This document shows, piece by piece, positions 41,278-50,339 of a DNA stretch of 64,000 nucleotides. The position numbers and the translations under genes were made by a program. A model generated the notes under the pieces. The model searched no databases and was not told the DNA's origin. It saw nothing but the letters and a program-made list of their open reading frames with translations. Origin of the DNA: Neolewinella maritima (lineage in GTDB: Bacteria; Bacteroidota; Bacteroidia; Chitinophagales; Saprospiraceae); contig NZ_CAKLPZ010000001.1 in the NCBI RefSeq assembly GCF_923081025.1, positions 1,550,001 through 1,614,000 on the forward strand, in the 5' to 3' direction. Position 1 is the first letter of the stretch, and the number at the start of each line of letters is the position of its first letter.

Positions 41278-42942
41278 ATGATCAAACGGCTGCACATCAG
41301 CAACTACGCCATTATCGAGGAACTCACCCTCGACTTTGCCGACGGCCTGAGCATCATTACCGGCGAGACCGGCGCGGGAAAATCCATCGTACTCGGCGCG
41401 CTTAACCTCATTCTTGGAGGCAGAGCAGATACCAAAACGCTCTTCGATGATACGCAAAAGTGCGTCATCGAGGGCCGGTTCGACGTAGCAGCCTACGCCC
41501 TCCAACCTTTCTTTGAAGAGCATGATCTGGATTACGATCCCGATCTGATCATTCGTCGCGAGATCACCCCCTCGGGCAAGAGCCGCGCCTTCGTCAACGA
41601 CACGCCGGCCAACCTCAAGGTGCTACAGCAACTGGGAGCCACCCTCATCGATCTTCACCAGCAATTCGATACGCTGTACATCAACAACAGCGAGTTTCAG
41701 CTGGAACTCCTGGATGCACTGGCTGGACAGCAACCCGCTACCAAGGACTACCGCAGCGACTACCACAAGCTCCAGGACGCCCAGCGCAGGCTCCGCCAAC
41801 TCCGTGAGGCGCAGGCCCAGGCCCGCCGCGAGCAGGAGTTTCTCGAATTTCAGGTCCAGGAACTTGAAGAAGCCTCCCTACAGGCCAACGAGCAGGAGGA
41901 GTTGGAGGGCGAACGCCACCGACTAGCCAACGCCGATGAGATCAAGCAGCTCACCGCCGGTGCGTTCCATTACCTCACGGAAGGCGACAGCCCGGTCACC
42001 GACCGGCTTATGGCCATCGCTAATAAGCTAGCCCCACTGGCGGCGGGTGATAAAAAGCTACAGTCCATCAGCGAACGCTTCGAAAGTCTCCGCCTGGAAC
42101 TCGAGGAGGTTGCCTCCGACCTGGATGCATTTGGTGAAGACACGGAGGTGAATCCCAACCGTCTGGAAGAAGTAGAGGAGCGGCTGAACCTGCTGTATAA
42201 ACTACAGACCAAGCACGCCGTCAAGGACAATGAAGAACTCATCGCGGTATATCTGGAGCTATCCGGACGTCTGGGTGAGTTTGCCGATCTAGGCAGCCAG
42301 ATCATCAAGCTGGAAAAAGAGCAGGAACGTCTCACGGCCAGCCTATTGAAGCAGGGTGAGGTACTCCGTAAGGGGCGCGAAAAGGTAGCCCCCAAGTTTG
42401 CCACCAATGTGCGCAAGCAGCTGGCCGATCTCAGCATGGCCAATGCCCGCCTCGAAGTAGACTTCAAACCACTGGATAAGCCGGGACTAAATGGTCTGGA
42501 CGAAGTGCGCTTCCTCTTCAGCGCCAATAAGGGCGGTAAGCTACAGAGTATCAAGGACGCCGCCTCGGGGGGTGAGATGTCACGGTTAGCCCTGGTGACC
42601 AAAAGCCTGGTAGCCAGTGCCATGGAGCTGCCTACCCTAATTTTTGATGAGATCGATGCGGGCGTGAGTGGCGACGTAGCCCAGAAGATGGGACGAATCC
42701 TCACCGACCTCAGTGCCCACCACCAGGTCGTAGTCATTACGCACTCACCCCAGGTTGCTAGCCGGGCCCACCGCCATTACTTCGTCTACAAGACTGATAA
42801 GCAGGACGCCGAGCGCACCATCACTCAGGTCCGTGAATTAAATAAGGAGCAACGCGTAAAGGCCATCGCCACCATGCTCAGCCAGAACCCCCCCAGCGAC
42901 GCCGCCCTCAAGAACGCCCGCGAACTCATAGAGGCAGTTTAG
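41278..42942 (+). CDS. recN: DNA repair protein RecN
   Basis: RecN is an SMC-like ATPase acting in double-strand break repair. The 554 residues start with LHISNYAIIEELTLDFADGLSIITGETGAGKS (Walker A 29-36, sequence abbreviated here to its ends) and LGGRAD. A long central coiled-coil region (about 150-390) contains the usual heptads. The C-terminal part carries ASGGEMSRLALVTKSLV (signature) and LIFDEIDAGVSGDVA (Walker B). The tail has VVVITHSPQVASRAHRHYFVYK. Length matches the family. Its own promoter motif lies in the divergent gap with the HhH protein. Confidence 0.97.
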   Translation: MIKRLHISNYAIIEELTLDFADGLSIITGETGAGKSIVLGALNLILGGRADTKTLFDDTQKCVIEGRFDVAAYALQPFFEEHDLDYDPDLIIRREITPSGKSRAFVNDTPANLKVLQQLGATLIDLHQQFDTLYINNSEFQLELLDALAGQQPATKDYRSDYHKLQDAQRRLRQLREAQAQARREQEFLEFQVQELEEASLQANEQEELEGERHRLANADEIKQLTAGAFHYLTEGDSPVTDRLMAIANKLAPLAAGDKKLQSISERFESLRLELEEVASDLDAFGEDTEVNPNRLEEVEERLNLLYKLQTKHAVKDNEELIAVYLELSGRLGEFADLGSQIIKLEKEQERLTASLLKQGEVLRKGREKVAPKFATNVRKQLADLSMANARLEVDFKPLDKPGLNGLDEVRFLFSANKGGKLQSIKDAASGGEMSRLALVTKSLVASAMELPTLIFDEIDAGVSGDVAQKMGRILTDLSAHHQVVVITHSPQVASRAHRHYFVYKTDKQDAERTITQVRELNKEQRVKAIATMLSQNPPSDAALKNARELIEAV

Positions 42943-42951
42943 GCCTAGAAG

Positions 42952-42979
42952 AATCCGTGCCTAATCCGCGCAATCCGTG
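42952..42979. repeat. short tandem repeat between recN and truB
   Basis: Three related units AATCCGTG, AATCCGCG and AATCCGTG start at 42952, 42963 and 42972, about every 9-11 bases, filling the gap between the convergent recN and truB stops. A single related GAATCTGCG occurs at 28700 in another convergent gap. Confidence 0.5.
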
Positions 42980-42980
42980 G

Positions 42981-43694
42981 TTAAATCTCAAGTGGAATAG
43001 CCTCCAGCAGATCCTCCAGCACCCAGGCATCCTCGATCCGATACGGCCCCACCGCCGTGCGCCGTAGTGCCGTCAGATACCCTCCACTACCGGCTGCCCG
43101 CGCCAGGTCGTTGGCCAGTGAGCGGATGTATGTACCCTTACTGCAGCTGATCTCGAAGTCTACCGCATCCCCCGTAAAGTTGGACAGGGCAAACGCATTT
43201 ACTTCGACCGAGCGGGGCTTAACCTCGATGGTCTCGCCACGCCGCGCGCGTTTGTAGAGTGGCTGACCGTCTACCTTGATCGCTGAGTACATGGGTGGAA
43301 TCTGCTCGATCGCACCGGTGAAGGCCACCGCGTGCTCGCGCAGTAGGTCCAGACTGAGGTGGTCCGTAGGGTACTGTTGATCTTCCTCTGTTTCCGCGTC
43401 GTAGGATGGTGTAGTCGCGCCTAACTTGATGGTACCGGTATAGCTTTTACCGAGCCCTTCCAGCTGCTGTAACTTCTTCGTCCAGGGACCTACGCATAGA
43501 TTGAGCAGACCAGTGGCCATAGGGTCGAGCGTACCTGCGTGACCGACCTTGAATTTTTTCACGCCCAGGTGCTTGCGGATCCGCCAGCGCAGCTTATTGA
43601 CCACATCGAAACTGGTCCATCCCTGCGGTTTGTCGATCAGAACAAGCGCCCCGTCCCGGAAGGAAAAGGGTGGGGTAGTAGAAGCGGGAAGCAT
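42981..43694 (-). CDS. truB: tRNA pseudouridine(55) synthase
   Basis: TruB makes pseudouridine 55 in the T-loop of tRNAs. The 237 residues show LIDKPQGWTSFDVVNKLR and the catalytic GHAGTLDPMATG (51-62, Asp57). KSYTGTIKLGATTPSYDAE, MYSAIKVDGQPLYKRARRG and CSKGTYIRSLANDL also match. The second-domain PUA extension of longer TruBs is absent, as in many Bacteroidota. The start is 10 bases after the uppP stop, in the DUF3098-uppP-truB run. Confidence 0.96.
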   Translation of the reverse strand: MLPASTTPPFSFRDGALVLIDKPQGWTSFDVVNKLRWRIRKHLGVKKFKVGHAGTLDPMATGLLNLCVGPWTKKLQQLEGLGKSYTGTIKLGATTPSYDAETEEDQQYPTDHLSLDLLREHAVAFTGAIEQIPPMYSAIKVDGQPLYKRARRGETIEVKPRSVEVNAFALSNFTGDAVDFEISCSKGTYIRSLANDLARAAGSGGYLTALRRTAVGPYRIEDAWVLEDLLEAIPLEI

Positions 43695-43704
43695 ATAGAT
43701 AAAC

Positions 43705-44502
43705 TTAGGTGCCGAGGGTCTTGATGCACAGTACGATCAGGGCAACGACGAAGCAGTAGTAGGCGAAATATTTCAGCTCGGCCTTCTTGACTAGCTTGAT
43801 CATCCATACACAGGCTACGATGCCGGTGAAAAAGGCGGCTACGAATCCTACGCTCAATTCTACGGCGGAGGTGGTGGCCGAGAAGTCACCGTCTAGCAGG
43901 TCCTTAGCCATCTTACCGAGAATGAGCGGTACGACCATGAGAAAGGAGAAGCGCGCCGATTTCTCCCGGTCGATGCCCAGGAGCACACTCGTCGAGATAG
44001 TGGCTCCGGACCGACTGATCCCCGGAAGGATCGCAATAGCCTGCGCAATGCCGATGAGAATAGCGTCGGTCCAGTCTACACTCTTTTCCGTACGCTTGGC
44101 GCGATCGGCAAGGAACAACAGCAGACCCGTAACGATCAGCATGAAAGCGACCAGGACGATCTGTCGGTCGAATAGCGTAGTCAGGATAGTATCAAACATA
44201 ACCCCCACGATGGCGGCCGGTACCATACTGACGATGATCAGCAGGGCAAATTTGGTGCCGCCGTTCCACTCGAACCTAAGCAGATCGGAAAGGATCTCGG
44301 CGATGTCCTTGCGGAAGACGACGATAGTCGCCAGCGCGGTGGCGGCGTGTAGCGTCACGGTCATGAGCATACTGTCCTCCGCCAGACTGGTATCGTTGAA
44401 TAACCACTTGGTCAACTCCAGGTGGCCACTACTGCTGACGGGTAAGAACTCGGTCAGGCCCTGCACGATCCCGAGGACCAGTGCACGAAGAATATCACTC
44501 AC
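43705..44502 (-). CDS. uppP: undecaprenyl-diphosphatase
   Basis: UppP/BacA dephosphorylates undecaprenyl diphosphate, recycling the lipid carrier of peptidoglycan. The 265 residues form about eight helices. The first catalytic block GIVQGLTEFLPVSSSGH is at 11-27 and the second LPGISRSGATIS at 159-170, holding the Glu, Ser and Arg active-site residues. It lies three bases after the DUF3098 stop and just ahead of truB, a set that recurs in Bacteroidota to my knowledge. Confidence 0.97.
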   Translation of the reverse strand: MSDILRALVLGIVQGLTEFLPVSSSGHLELTKWLFNDTSLAEDSMLMTVTLHAATALATIVVFRKDIAEILSDLLRFEWNGGTKFALLIIVSMVPAAIVGVMFDTILTTLFDRQIVLVAFMLIVTGLLLFLADRAKRTEKSVDWTDAILIGIAQAIAILPGISRSGATISTSVLLGIDREKSARFSFLMVVPLILGKMAKDLLDGDFSATTSAVELSVGFVAAFFTGIVACVWMIKLVKKAELKYFAYYCFVVALIVLCIKTLGT

Positions 44503-44505
44503 AGG

Positions 44506-44859
44506 CTATTTTTTGAAGATCGCGTAAACGACTACGCCCAGTCCGCTCAGAATAATGAGGGGAGCCAGGGTGATACGCCGGAAGCTATAGATGACATCCT
44601 CGTCGAATACGGTGGGGTCATCCCCACGCCCACCGATCATGAACAGGAAGCCTACTACGACCAGAAGAAATCCGCCTCCCAACCAACGGTAGGTATCGGG
44701 ACCGAACACTAGGGGTGCGGCAGACCGGTCGACCGTAGCGGTGGTGCGCCGTTCGGCCACTTTAGGCGTGGCTACTACCCGGATGGGGGCAGCTGCCTGG
44801 GGGGTCGGATCGGCGACGCTGGTGCTGGAACGGCCTTTTTGCTTCTTACGCTTGCTCAT
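44506..44859 (-). CDS. DUF3098 family membrane protein
   Basis: This 117-residue protein has a basic N-terminus (MSKRKKQKGR), a long low-complexity stretch and then two membrane helices (YRWLGGGFLLVVVGFLFMIGG and LAPLIILSGLGVVVYAIF). The RRITLAPLIILSGLG region is typical of DUF3098. Proteins of this family usually lie between ftsX and uppP in Bacteroidota; here ftsX is not adjacent. A role in envelope or division is only a neighbour-based guess. It is the first gene of the three-gene run and has its own promoter motif. Confidence 0.85.
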   Translation of the reverse strand: MSKRKKQKGRSSTSVADPTPQAAAPIRVVATPKVAERRTTATVDRSAAPLVFGPDTYRWLGGGFLLVVVGFLFMIGGRGDDPTVFDEDVIYSFRRITLAPLIILSGLGVVVYAIFKK

Positions 44860-44885
44860 GCGGCGATAATTCAGTTACGCGGGCT

Positions 44886-44893
44886 CAAAGGTA
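44886..44893 (-). promoter_or_regulatory. minus-7 promoter element of the DUF3098-uppP-truB operon
   Basis: The minus strand reads TACCTTTG, an exact TAnnTTTG match 26 bases before the ATG at 44859. Confidence 0.55.
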
Positions 44894-44947
44894 CGGGACG
44901 TACCACTAGGGTCACCCATTGCAGCCGACCCACTAGCGGGGAAGTGC

Positions 44948-44955
44948 TACATTCG
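44948..44955 (+). promoter_or_regulatory. possible minus-7 element of the amidohydrolase gene
   Basis: TACATTCG fits TAnnTTTG with one change and lies 31 bases before the ATG at 44987. Confidence 0.3.
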
Positions 44956-44986
44956 CTGCTTCCCTATCCACGTATCAAACTCTCCC

Positions 44987-46546
44987 ATGGCACGTTTTCT
45001 TGCGGTCTTTTTGTATTTGTGTTGCACCTGCGTCCCCGCCCCCGTGCTGGCGCAAATGTCGGATGCCGTGGACCGGGGGGAGGCCTTCGGCGACGGACCG
45101 CACGCGCAACTGATCATCCGCGGCGTGACACTGATCAACGGGAACTTGGCTCCGCCGATCGGCCCGGTCGATATCGTGATCGAGGGAAACCGGATCGTTT
45201 CGACCAGTACCGTCGGTTTTCCGGGTGTGGAGATCGACCCTGGCACACGACCTCAACTACAGGCCGGTGGCCGAGAGATCGATGCGACGGGTATGTATGC
45301 GCTACCCGGCTTCGTGGATATGCACGGACATACGGGCGGGCGTGCGCAGGGTACGACGCCGGATTATGTCTACAAACTGTGGCTGGGTCACGGCATCACC
45401 ACCGTGCGCGAGCCAGGCAGCTTCAATGGACGCGACTGGACGCTGGCGCACAAACGGCGGTCGGAAGCCAATGAAATTGCCGCCCCCCGCATCATGGCCT
45501 ACACCGGCTTCGGAATGGGGGTGGAAGAGCCCTTCACGACTACCGAAGAGGTAGCTGAATGGATCAAAGTAAACAAGGCCGCCGGTGCCGATGGTATCAA
45601 ACTCTTCGGACTGCGACCAGACCTGATGGAAGCCGCCCTGTCCGCGAACAAGGCCATCGGACTGCGCAGCGCCTGCCACCACGCCCAGCTCAACGTAGGG
45701 GAGTGGAACGTGCTGAAGTCAGCGCGCGCCGGCCTGACCACCATGGAACATTGGTACGGTCTGCCGGAGGCGCTCTTCGAGGACCGCAACGTACAGGACT
45801 ATCCCGTAGACTACAACTACCAGAACGAGGAGCACCGCTTCGGCGAGGCCGGCAGACTCTGGGAGCAGGCCGCCGAACCCTACAGCGACCACTGGAATGC
45901 GGTCATGGACGAGCTGATCGAGCTGGACTTCACCATCAATCCCACCTTCAACATTTACGATGCCAACCGCGACGTGATGCGGGCCCGCAATGCCGACTGG
46001 CACGCGGAGTATACTTTGCCCAGTCTGCTGAACTTCTATGCGCCGAGCCGCTTGAGCCACGGTAGCTACTGGCACCACTGGGGCACGGAGCAGGAGGTGA
46101 CCTGGAAACGCAACTACCAGCTTTGGATGACCTTTGTCAACGAGTACAAGAACCGCGGCGGACGGGTCACGGCCGGCTCCGACAGCGGCTACATTTACCA
46201 GCTATATGGCTTTGGCTACATCCGCGAGTTGGAATTGCTGCGTGAGGCGGGCTTCCATCCGCTGGAGGTGATCCAGTCTGCTACCCTACACGGTGCCGAG
46301 GCGCTAGGAATGGCCGACCGCATCGGTACCATCGAGCCGGGGAAACTGGCCGATATCGTGCTCGTAGCCGAGAATCCTCTGTCAGACCTCAAAGTCCTCT
46401 ACGGTACGGGGGCTACACGGCTTACGGAAGACAACGAAGTAACAACCACGGAGGGCATCCGCTACACCATCAAGGACGGTATCGTGTACGACGCCGTGAA
46501 GCTGCGCGAGGCAGTAAAGGAGATGGTACAGGAAGCCAAGCGGTAA
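44987..46546 (+). CDS. exported metal-dependent amidohydrolase
   Basis: This is an amidohydrolase-superfamily enzyme of 519 residues with a signal peptide (FLAVFLYLCCTCVPAPVLA), so it acts outside the cytoplasm. The metal-binding blocks are YALPGFVDMHGHTGG (His-x-His), GADGIKLFGLRP (candidate bridging lysine), RSACHHAQ and TMEHWYG histidines, and the TAGSDSGY aspartate. The composite beta-sandwich closes with IGTIEPGKLADIVLVAENP. The overall pattern is near the imidazolonepropionase/prolidase-like branch, but the substrate (a dipeptide or cyclic amide) is unknown. It is convergent with the GH3 gene, five bases apart. Confidence 0.91.
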   Translation: MARFLAVFLYLCCTCVPAPVLAQMSDAVDRGEAFGDGPHAQLIIRGVTLINGNLAPPIGPVDIVIEGNRIVSTSTVGFPGVEIDPGTRPQLQAGGREIDATGMYALPGFVDMHGHTGGRAQGTTPDYVYKLWLGHGITTVREPGSFNGRDWTLAHKRRSEANEIAAPRIMAYTGFGMGVEEPFTTTEEVAEWIKVNKAAGADGIKLFGLRPDLMEAALSANKAIGLRSACHHAQLNVGEWNVLKSARAGLTTMEHWYGLPEALFEDRNVQDYPVDYNYQNEEHRFGEAGRLWEQAAEPYSDHWNAVMDELIELDFTINPTFNIYDANRDVMRARNADWHAEYTLPSLLNFYAPSRLSHGSYWHHWGTEQEVTWKRNYQLWMTFVNEYKNRGGRVTAGSDSGYIYQLYGFGYIRELELLREAGFHPLEVIQSATLHGAEALGMADRIGTIEPGKLADIVLVAENPLSDLKVLYGTGATRLTEDNEVTTTEGIRYTIKDGIVYDAVKLREAVKEMVQEAKR

Positions 46547-46551
46547 CTCAC

Positions 46552-48792
46552 CTACTCTTCGTAGTCAAACTCCTCTGTCAGCTCACCCACCGTCAGCCGG
46601 AACGTACCCGGCTCGGTAACCCACTCCATGTCGCGGCCGATGAACGACAGATCCTCGGGCTGGAGCTGGAAGGTGACGGTCTGCGACTCCCCGGGCTCCA
46701 GATGCAGCTTGGTAAACTTGCGCAGCCGCTTCACGCTGGGCGTCACGCTGGCTACCAGATCGCTAGCGTAGAGCAGTACGGAGTGGCGGCCGGCCCGGTC
46801 GCCCGAGTTGGTGACCCGCAGGCTTACGGTCAGTGTATCGGCGGGACGCAGCACGCGGCTACTTAGCTCGAGGTCGCTGTAGGAGAAATCGGTATAGCTC
46901 AGACCGTGGCCGAATTCGTAGAGGGGGTTGAACGTGCCGTTGCGCGCCTCCGTATGCTTGTGGTCGTAGAAGACCAGGGAGTTCGGTTCCCGGGGGTAGG
47001 TGAGGGGCAACCGTCCGCTGGGGTTGACCCGGCCGGATAGGATGCTCGCCAGCGCGTCTCCGCCGTGGGGACCGGGGTAGGGTGCATACAGCACGGCCTC
47101 CGAGCGGCTGGACATACCGCTCATCAGGCGGGGCCGACCGGCGGCCATGACCAGCACGATGGGCTTGTCTAGCGCGTCCAGTGCGTTGAATAACCTGCGC
47201 TGGGCAGCGGGTAGCAGCAGACTATTGATGTTGCCCGGGTCCTCGGTGTAGGACAGTTCGCCCACGCACAGAACGATAATGTCCGAGGCGCGCGCCAGCG
47301 ATACGGCACGGTCGATGTCGATCAGGGTATCGAAGCCAACACCCTCCGTATGGGTCACCTTGCCGGGAAATTCCTGCTGGACCGCCTCGCGAATGGTGTT
47401 GAAGTCGGTCAGGTAGGTGTCCGCTTCCTGTCCCTGCCAGCTGTAGGTCCAACCCCCGTTCAGGCTGCGCATATTGTCGCTGGTGGGTCCTACAACGAGG
47501 ATGCGCTGGTCGGACTTAATGGGCAGCGGTAGCCCATCGTTCTTCAGCAGTACAATCGATTCCTCGGCCGATTGCAGGGCCCGTCGGGCAAAGCGCTCGC
47601 TGCCGAAGTCCGGGAACGCTTCGGGGTCGTAGAGCGCCTGCTCGTACAGTCCCAGGGCGACCTTTACGGCCAGGATCCGGGCCACCGAGGTGTCGATGCG
47701 CGATTCGTTCACCTGCCCCTCCTGGACCAGTTCAACGACCGCCTTGGGGAAGTCCGTGGTCACCGCCGTCATACTCATATCCATACCTGCGTCGATGGCC
47801 ATCTTGACGGCCTCCTTCAGGTCGGCAGCCACCATATGGCGCTCGTACAGGTAGCGCACGTCCTGCCAGTCTGACACCAGTAAGCCCTCGAAGCCCATCT
47901 CTCCGCGCAGAATATCAGTTAGCAGTTCCTTGCTGGAGTGCACGGGTATACCGTTGACTTCCCCGCTATTGATCATCATGGTCAGCGCACCAGCGTCGAT
48001 GGCTGCCTGGTACTGCGGCAGGTAGTACTCGCGCAGCTGCCGCTCGGGCAGGTAGGAGGGCGTGCGGTCGCGGCCACTCAGCGGCGAGCCGTAACCGGTG
48101 AAGTGCTTCAGGCAGGCCACTACGCTGACGGAGTCGCCCACGCCATCCCCCTGATACCCCCGTAGCATCGCCAGACCGAACAGCTTGTTGACGTACGGAT
48201 CTTCGCCGAAGCTCTCATAGTTGCGCGGCCAGGCCGGCTGGCGCCCCACGTCCATGGCCGGACTGAAGTTCCAGGGAATGCTTGCCGCCTTCAGCTCATA
48301 GGCGGTGATTTCTGCTAATTCACGTGCCAGAGTAGTATCGAAGGTAGCTGCAATGCCCAGCGGCTGGGCGTAGAGGGTAGCCCCCTTCACGTAGTTCGCC
48401 CCGTGAATCGCATCCTGTCCGTACAGTACCGGTACGCCGGTAGTGGCCATCGCCTTTTCCTGGATCTTCCCGATGTACTCCCGAAATTCGGCCGGCGTCG
48501 GGTAAGTCCGGCTAGGGTGGTTGAGGATAGAGCCTATCTCGAGCTCGCCCACGACGCGCTCCAGCCGTTCCTCGCTGAGCATGGGGGGCACGGTAAGCAC
48601 GTAGGTGGGGCCTTCGAAGATCAGGTCGACCGCTACCTGTGTCATCTGGCCGGCTTTCTGCTTCAGCGTCAACCGCTGCACTTCCGACTGCACGAAGGCA
48701 TTCTGCTCGTCCGTCAAAAAAGAAAACGTCTGCTGGGCGCGGCCGCAGGTGCAAAGGACGATGGCAAAAAGCAGGGTAAGTGAGGAGCGCAT
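46552..48792 (-). CDS. bglX: glycoside hydrolase family 3 beta-glucosidase (BglX-like)
   Basis: This exported exo-acting glycosidase of 746 residues has a signal peptide (LLFAIVLCTCGRAQ). It removes beta-linked glucose or xylose from oligosaccharides, probably in the periplasm. The N-terminal TIM barrel carries LYGQDAIHGANYVKGAT, NFSPAMDVGRQPAWPRNYESFGEDPY and VACLKHFTGYG. The nucleophile is the aspartate of LLVSDWQDV (Asp308). The second alpha/beta domain follows (VVGPTSDNMRSLNGGWTYSW), then FNPLYEFGHGLSYT and a fibronectin III-like domain. The gene precedes no sugar transport genes on its strand. Confidence 0.95.
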   Translation of the reverse strand: MRSSLTLLFAIVLCTCGRAQQTFSFLTDEQNAFVQSEVQRLTLKQKAGQMTQVAVDLIFEGPTYVLTVPPMLSEERLERVVGELEIGSILNHPSRTYPTPAEFREYIGKIQEKAMATTGVPVLYGQDAIHGANYVKGATLYAQPLGIAATFDTTLARELAEITAYELKAASIPWNFSPAMDVGRQPAWPRNYESFGEDPYVNKLFGLAMLRGYQGDGVGDSVSVVACLKHFTGYGSPLSGRDRTPSYLPERQLREYYLPQYQAAIDAGALTMMINSGEVNGIPVHSSKELLTDILRGEMGFEGLLVSDWQDVRYLYERHMVAADLKEAVKMAIDAGMDMSMTAVTTDFPKAVVELVQEGQVNESRIDTSVARILAVKVALGLYEQALYDPEAFPDFGSERFARRALQSAEESIVLLKNDGLPLPIKSDQRILVVGPTSDNMRSLNGGWTYSWQGQEADTYLTDFNTIREAVQQEFPGKVTHTEGVGFDTLIDIDRAVSLARASDIIVLCVGELSYTEDPGNINSLLLPAAQRRLFNALDALDKPIVLVMAAGRPRLMSGMSSRSEAVLYAPYPGPHGGDALASILSGRVNPSGRLPLTYPREPNSLVFYDHKHTEARNGTFNPLYEFGHGLSYTDFSYSDLELSSRVLRPADTLTVSLRVTNSGDRAGRHSVLLYASDLVASVTPSVKRLRKFTKLHLEPGESQTVTFQLQPEDLSFIGRDMEWVTEPGTFRLTVGELTEEFDYEE

Positions 48793-48812
48793 ACGAAGGA
48801 TCTAGTTCGGCG

Positions 48813-48820
48813 CTAAGCTA
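48813..48820 (-). promoter_or_regulatory. possible minus-7 element of the GH3 glucosidase gene
   Basis: The minus strand reads TAGCTTAG, one change from TAnnTTTG, 20 bases before the ATG at 48792 and overlapping the end of the upstream gene. Confidence 0.25.
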
Positions 48821-50303
48821 AAGAATTTCGCAGGGCATCGGCGATCCTGCGATCGTTGGCCAGGCGGGGCACCTTGTTTTGTCCGCCGAGTTTACCCTGC
48901 TGCCTCATGTATTCACGGAAGGCTCCCGGGGGTAGGGCGGTTAGCACCAGCGGCCGCAGTACGCGGCCCTCGATCAGGTCGCGGTAGTAGCTGTTGGCCT
49001 GCACCATAGCCCGGTCTAGCTCACGGGCGAACGCGGCCGGGTCCGCGGGTGGCCGGCCGTACTCCACCAGCCATTCGTGGTAGGGTAGGCCCTCCGGTGG
49101 GCTCACCTGGGGCGCCACCGTGAACTCCGTGACCTCCACACCGTGCCGGGGGGCTACCTCCCGTAGGGCGGCCTCTACTTCTTTACCGATCACGTGCTCC
49201 CCGAAGGCGGAAATGAAGTGCTTGATGCGCCCGGTGACGCGGATCCGGTGCGGCCTAAGGGAGGTGAATTCCACCGTGTCGCCGATGTTGTAGGCCCAGA
49301 GTCCGGCCGTGGTAGACAGCAGGATCGCGTAGTTGACCCCCGTAGATACTTCCCCCAAGGAAAGTCGGGTAGGCCGCGAGTTGGCTATCTCGTCCGCAGG
49401 CACGAACTCGAAGAAGATGCCGCTGGCGGTATTCAGGAGCAGCCCGGCTTCGGTCTGGCTATCCTGAAAGGCGATGAATCCTTCACTAGCCGGATAGGTC
49501 TCAACACTCGGGATGCGGCTGCCGACCAGGCGCTCCAGGCTATCGCGGTAGGGCTCGAAGTTGACCCCTCCGTAGACGAACATCTCCAGATTAGGGAACA
49601 CCTCCTTAATCGTGTTCTTGCCCGTACGGGCTAGCAGGCGTTCGTAGTACATCTGTACCCACGGCGGGATGCCGCTGATGAGCCGCATATCGGCCTGCAG
49701 GGTCTCGTCGACGATGCGCTCCAGCTTGGTCTCCCAGTCCTCGATGCAGTTAGTCTGGTACGACGGCAATTGACTGCGACGTAGCCAGGCCGGTACCTCG
49801 TGGTTGACGATGCCGGAGAGTCTGCCGGTGGGGATACCGTTCGTATCGCCCATTTCCGGGCTACCGCTCAGGAAGATCATCTTGCCGTCGAGCCAGCGGC
49901 TGTGGCCCGTTTCGGCTACATAATTGAATAGTGCGTTGCGGGCGGAACCAAAGTGATTCGGCAGGCTATCCCGGGTCAGGGGGATATACTTCACGCCGCT
50001 GGTGGTGCCGCTGGTCTTGGCCAGGTAGGCGGGTGTGCCGGGCCAGCTCACATCTGCTTCCCCCATCTTGATCCGGTCCGCGTAACTGCGAAAGTCCTCG
50101 TAGTCACCGATGGGTACGCGCTGTTTAAAATCCGCATAGGTGTGGATCGCGCCGAAGTCATGATCGCGCCCGAAAGCGGTGTGGCGGGCGGTACGGACCA
50201 GGTCACGACGGATCTCCTCCTGTAGCGCCACGGCTAGGCCGGCCTTCCACCGTAGGCGGCGGCGGATGATGTGGGCATAAGGTTTGAGCAGGGTAGCGAG
50301 CAT
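48813..50303 (-). CDS. GH3 auxin-responsive-promoter family acyl-adenylating enzyme
   Basis: This 496-residue protein belongs to the adenylate-forming GH3 family, first known from plant enzymes that join auxin or jasmonate to amino acids. The ATP/AMP loop is LAKTSGTTSGVKYIPLTRDS, followed by LFNYVAETGHSRWLDGKMIFL and the motif YPASEGFIAFQ. AYNIGDTVEFTSLRPHRIRVTGRIKHFISAFGEHV contains the second nucleotide-contact region (abbreviated). Bacterial members are common in Bacteroidota but their substrates are largely unknown. The name coincides by chance with that of its glycosidase neighbour, and the two are unrelated. It starts 36 bases after the transglycosylase stop. Confidence 0.9.
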   Translation of the reverse strand: MLATLLKPYAHIIRRRLRWKAGLAVALQEEIRRDLVRTARHTAFGRDHDFGAIHTYADFKQRVPIGDYEDFRSYADRIKMGEADVSWPGTPAYLAKTSGTTSGVKYIPLTRDSLPNHFGSARNALFNYVAETGHSRWLDGKMIFLSGSPEMGDTNGIPTGRLSGIVNHEVPAWLRRSQLPSYQTNCIEDWETKLERIVDETLQADMRLISGIPPWVQMYYERLLARTGKNTIKEVFPNLEMFVYGGVNFEPYRDSLERLVGSRIPSVETYPASEGFIAFQDSQTEAGLLLNTASGIFFEFVPADEIANSRPTRLSLGEVSTGVNYAILLSTTAGLWAYNIGDTVEFTSLRPHRIRVTGRIKHFISAFGEHVIGKEVEAALREVAPRHGVEVTEFTVAPQVSPPEGLPYHEWLVEYGRPPADPAAFARELDRAMVQANSYYRDLIEGRVLRPLVLTALPPGAFREYMRQQGKLGGQNKVPRLANDRRIADALRNSLA

Positions 50304-50339
50304 AGGAAATTTAACTGTAGGTCGTGCGGGCGTGACACC

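Noticed and set aside
41182-41523. N-terminal extension of the HhH protein
   Set aside because: Such a start would overlap about 246 bases of the conserved recN start and has no signal or domain; the TTG at 41181 just before the membrane helix fits better.
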